From: Pseudomonas sp. G.S.17
GTDB taxonomy: Bacteria; Pseudomonadota; Gammaproteobacteria; Pseudomonadales; Pseudomonadaceae
Assembly (NCBI RefSeq): GCF_038096165.1
Contig: NZ_CP151076.1
Span: 2,849,501-2,913,500 of the forward strand
DNA length: 64,000 bases
Direction of reading: 5' to 3'
Numbering within the stretch: position 1 is the stretch's first letter; each line of letters begins with the position of its first letter. The notes beneath the pieces were generated by a model, which was given only the letters and a program-made list of their open reading frames with translations, did no database searches and was not told where the DNA came from. This document shows positions 61,765 through 64,000 of this stretch, piece by piece. The position numbers were made by a program, and so were the translations under genes.

Positions 61765-61820
61765 TTTGGTACCATTGTCTCGCCCAGGTACTTCACCTGG
61801 TTAACGGGAGTGGTACCAAA
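61765..61820 (+). other. Second long hairpin (copy 2)
   Basis: Same as 54219-54274 in copy 1, with GGTACC-centred outer arms and an inner CCAGGT/ACCTGG stem. Confidence 0.55.
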
Positions 61821-62077
61821 TGCTCGTAAAAATCCTCGATGCCGATGATGATTTCGTTGAAACGCTGAAACGCCAGACCAGCACGAATACAGCTTCAAAG
61901 GCCTATGCTCACGCGGCTTTCCAGTTTCAGTTGTTGCGAGGTCGTATTGTCGATCTTGAGTATCACGTTGAGTCTCTGCAGAACGAACTGGATGACGCCA
62001 ATTCTGTACTTGAAGGTGCTCGTGCTGCCGCGTTGCTGGTCGTCGAGAAGACTTCGCAAGCTCGCCTCAAGATCTAA
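61820..62077 (+). CDS. Small coiled-coil phage protein (copy 2)
   Basis: Identical 85-aa product to 54274-54531; function unknown, with a central heptad-like helix. Its ATG overlaps the preceding hairpin by one base. Confidence 0.6.
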   Translation: MLVKILDADDDFVETLKRQTSTNTASKAYAHAAFQFQLLRGRIVDLEYHVESLQNELDDANSVLEGARAAALLVVEKTSQARLKI

Positions 62078-62247
62078 CCGGTACCTTTTCTTCCTGCAGC
62101 AATGTTGCCCAGGGCGAAGTTCTGGTACCAGTTGCTGCCATACCTCGACCTGCCCGCAGGGCATTAGGCGCTTCGCAGATCCGCAGTCAGGCTAATCAAC
62201 CTCCGCGCCGATACCCGGCAACGCCGGCCGTTCTCCCGCCCAACAAA

Positions 62248-62281
62248 AAACCCCCAGCGATCAACTGATCACTGAGGGTTT
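62248..62281 (-). terminator. Terminator of the leftward module (copy 2)
   Basis: Same stem-loop and minus-strand T-run as 54702-54735. Confidence 0.8.
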
Positions 62282-62392
62282 CTGTCGCGTTCAAATCATC
62301 TTCAAGCGCCGTGATGGCACTTCGCGCCCTGATCCTCTGCTTTTCCAATCCCGGGCCGTCATTGGCCTTATGCGGTCCCGTGACGTCCAGCT

Positions 62393-62641
62393 CTATCGCC
62401 CGTCAGGTCCCGGCAGGTCCAATTTTCTAGCACCTTGGATTGGTACGCCGATCAACCGTCTTTCGGTGTCGTCAATGGCCGTTGCCCTTACGTAGCAAGC
62501 CCCTGATGCCTTTACACCGTGTAGCCGCTGCACCATCAAAAGCTTTGTCATGGTGCTGCTGCACTTTGCTTCTGTGGCCGCTGGGAAGGCCATTTCAGGC
62601 TTTCCCTCGATCATCATCAAAAACACCCATGTTTCCAGCAT
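62393..62641 (-). CDS. Small leftward phage protein (copy 2)
   Basis: Identical 82-aa product to 54847-55095, with the same AGGAGG before its ATG. Unknown function, co-transcribed with the repressor. Confidence 0.65.
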   Translation of the reverse strand: MLETWVFLMMIEGKPEMAFPAATEAKCSSTMTKLLMVQRLHGVKASGACYVRATAIDDTERRLIGVPIQGARKLDLPGPDGR

Positions 62642-62719
62642 TCCGCCTCCTGCGATTTTGAGTCGAGCGGGTGGGGGTGCTGTAACACCCCCACTTTGGT
62701 ATGGAATCCCATACTTTTC

Positions 62720-63052
62720 CTACTTCAGAGTCTCTTGTTCGAAGCTCTGTAAAACCCCTCTTAAAACTATCCTTGCCATGGATTTCATCTCATCCGGCAG
62801 CATGTCGAATCGCTGAAATAGAGCCCTCAGTTCTTCCGATACATGCCTTTCCGATTCGTCCATGACCAGCTGATCTGCTGAAATCCCTAAGGCTCTCGCA
62901 AGGGCTCCGATCCGGTCCCCAGGTGGCGGTTGTGATCCGCTCTCATATTTTTTATATGTTGATATCGGAATCCCTGCACTTACAGCCACTTGCGCCTGAG
63001 TCAAGCCCTTGTCCTCTCTGGCTTTGCTGAGATTTTCGCCAATATTCATCAT
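62720..63052 (-). CDS. Cro/CI-type phage repressor (copy 2)
   Basis: Identical to the copy-1 repressor (HTH near its N-terminus; start ATG 63052, frame open to 63139). Two identical repressor genes in one array would raise immunity to the same phage. Confidence 0.85.
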   Translation of the reverse strand: MMNIGENLSKAREDKGLTQAQVAVSAGIPISTYKKYESGSQPPPGDRIGALARALGISADQLVMDESERHVSEELRALFQRFDMLPDEMKSMARIVLRGVLQSFEQETLK

Positions 63053-63146
63053 TTCGCTGCTCTGAGGTGCGTTATCGTCCACAGATGCTATTTCCTGTAT
63101 AAAAAACCATAGATCGGATTTGGAACCTAAACAGACCATATTAGGG

Positions 63147-63174
63147 TTGACTGGTTCGACCCATATCCTATACC
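63147..63174 (+). promoter_or_regulatory. Promoter of the phage replication operon (copy 2)
   Basis: TTGACT and TATACC with 16 bp between, as in copy 1 at 55601-55628. Confidence 0.6.
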
Positions 63175-63210
63175 TTTGCGTCTCGGATGTGGGTCTTGAC
63201 AGGAATTCTG

Positions 63211-64000
63211 ATGTTTTACGATTGGGTTAAGGCGTTTCAGGATTACCCGTACGATCTGCCCAAGGTCGCGGACATTATCATTCGCCGTCACGACGCTGAG
63301 ACCGAACAGCTTTTAAGCCAGACTGCACCTCCTTTTTTGGCTGAGGGTAGCTACTGCACAAGCTTTCGAATTCAGGTTTCAGGTCGTCGGATCACTGTCG
63401 ACGGCAACCCCTCCAGAATTAACCGGCTGGACAACGTTTTTGGCTTGCAATCGCTCGATGATTGCATGCGTGTTGTCAACTCTGTTCTCGCTGAGTATGA
63501 CCTACCGCCGATGACTCGCTGTCGCGATATTCAGCGCTTGCAGGACGGTGGTGTTGTCGCTGATGGAGCTGTCTTTCTTCGTCTCGATCTGACTTCGAAT
63601 TTTTACGTAGGGCAGGGCAACGAACGCGCATTTCTGCGTGGTATTTCCAGCCAGCGTTATCGGAACTCCATTGCTTACCTGTATCCGGACGGCAACACCT
63701 GCGTTTGGACTCCGAAAGGTGGAGAGAAGGCCGGTCGGTTGGTTTATCCGGGCAACTACAACAAAGCTGCTGAACTTAATGCTCACCTTCTTCCGCAGAT
63801 GAAGCGGACCTACGGTGAGGACTCAGATGAATACAAATATGTTCGCCAGCTTCGCGACTGGTGCGTTTCTGTTGGCATGGTTCGATCAGAGATGAAATGC
63901 AGAAGTGAATTTTTAAAACGTGAAGGTCTTAATTTCTGGGGCCTATTTCAAGAAGACGAATTGGTAAAACTCCACAGGGGGTTTCTCATGACTGGCGAAC
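63211..64000 (+). CDS. Phage replication initiation protein, partial (copy 2)
   Basis: The first 263 codons of the gene II/X-type initiator, identical to 55665 onwards, with AGGA before ATG 63211. The reading frame is open to the last base, so the truncation is that of the window and not of the gene. Confidence 0.88.
   Translation, partial: MFYDWVKAFQDYPYDLPKVADIIIRRHDAETEQLLSQTAPPFLAEGSYCTSFRIQVSGRRITVDGNPSRINRLDNVFGLQSLDDCMRVVNSVLAEYDLPPMTRCRDIQRLQDGGVVADGAVFLRLDLTSNFYVGQGNERAFLRGISSQRYRNSIAYLYPDGNTCVWTPKGGEKAGRLVYPGNYNKAAELNAHLLPQMKRTYGEDSDEYKYVRQLRDWCVSVGMVRSEMKCRSEFLKREGLNFWGLFQEDELVKLHRGFLMTGE

Larger units (their letters stand above)
61571..64000 (+). mobile_element. Filamentous phage copy 2, cut by the window end
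   Basis: The sequence from 61571 repeats that from 54025 with a constant offset of 7546 bp and no difference I could find to the end of the window. It contains the attP hairpin, the small protein, the leftward repressor module and the first 263 codons of the replication initiator. Tandem arrays allow production of phage genomes from the chromosome without excision. Confidence 0.93.

Noticed and set aside
1..64000. CRISPR arrays, rRNA genes or classical insertion sequences
   Set aside because: No regularly spaced repeats, no rRNA and no DDE transposase gene were recognised; mobility genes here are tyrosine recombinases and a phage relying on host XerC/XerD.

Overview
The window looks like a Pseudomonas chromosome, probably of the P. 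fluorescens group. The signs are GC-rich chromosomal genes, a complete D-xylose locus in the pseudomonad order xylR / xylA-xylF-xylG-xylH, a tRNA-Cys, RulAB-type umuDC, and a Pf/CTX-like filamentous prophage. No species is claimed.

Positions 1-25.1 kb are ordinary metabolic chromosome. There is a glycine betaine-type binding protein (374-1276). The D-xylose transporter and isomerase operon runs leftward (1390-6632) and is divergent from its AraC-type activator XylR (6786-7985). A leftward group follows with a sensor kinase, an outer-membrane porin-like protein and a small PstS-like protein (7965-11676). Then come LysR regulators, an aldo/keto reductase and a DMT exporter (11909-16573). A nine-gene rightward operon (16796-25065) couples a PotABCD-type ABC importer to a three-part HcnABC/opine-oxidase-like flavoenzyme, a second DAO-family oxidase and a RidA protein. 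It reads as import and oxidative deamination of an unidentified amine or amino acid, with a divergent LysR gene as the likely regulator.

Positions 25.1-30.2 kb are a scarred accessory region: a frameshifted AraC gene, tRNA-Cys, a frameshifted integrase joined by deletion to tail-gene debris of a lambda-like prophage, a vapBC toxin-antitoxin pair inside the tail debris, an orphan acyl carrier protein, and LexA-controlled umuDC whose umuC is cut off after about 106 codons.

Positions 30.2-52.7 kb are a genomic island seated in umuC. Two co-directional tyrosine recombinases stand at its left end and three tandem paralogous ones at its right end. The cargo looks like a defence island: a ribbon-helix-helix fusion protein with its own operators; a GapS4a/GapS4b-like pair; a divergent McrB-like AAA ATPase with a DUF2357/PD-(D/E)xK nuclease; an acidic small ORF; a DUF2384 antitoxin-like protein; and a tightly coupled three-gene cassette (MazG/PRA-PH-like pyrophosphohydrolase, GHKL ATPase, large phosphoribosyltransferase-like protein). 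That cassette is the best candidate here for an undescribed system.

Positions 52.7-54.0 kb are AT-richer DNA with no convincing gene, ending in a diverged 77-bp relic of a phage end. From 54025 to the window end there is a tandem array of a filamentous phage (inovirus). One complete 7546-bp copy (54025-61570) is followed directly by an apparently identical second copy that runs off the window. Each begins with a 118-nt sequence that can fold, as single-stranded DNA, into a CTXphi-type attP hairpin containing a dif-like XerC/XerD site. This suggests integration at or near the chromosomal dif.
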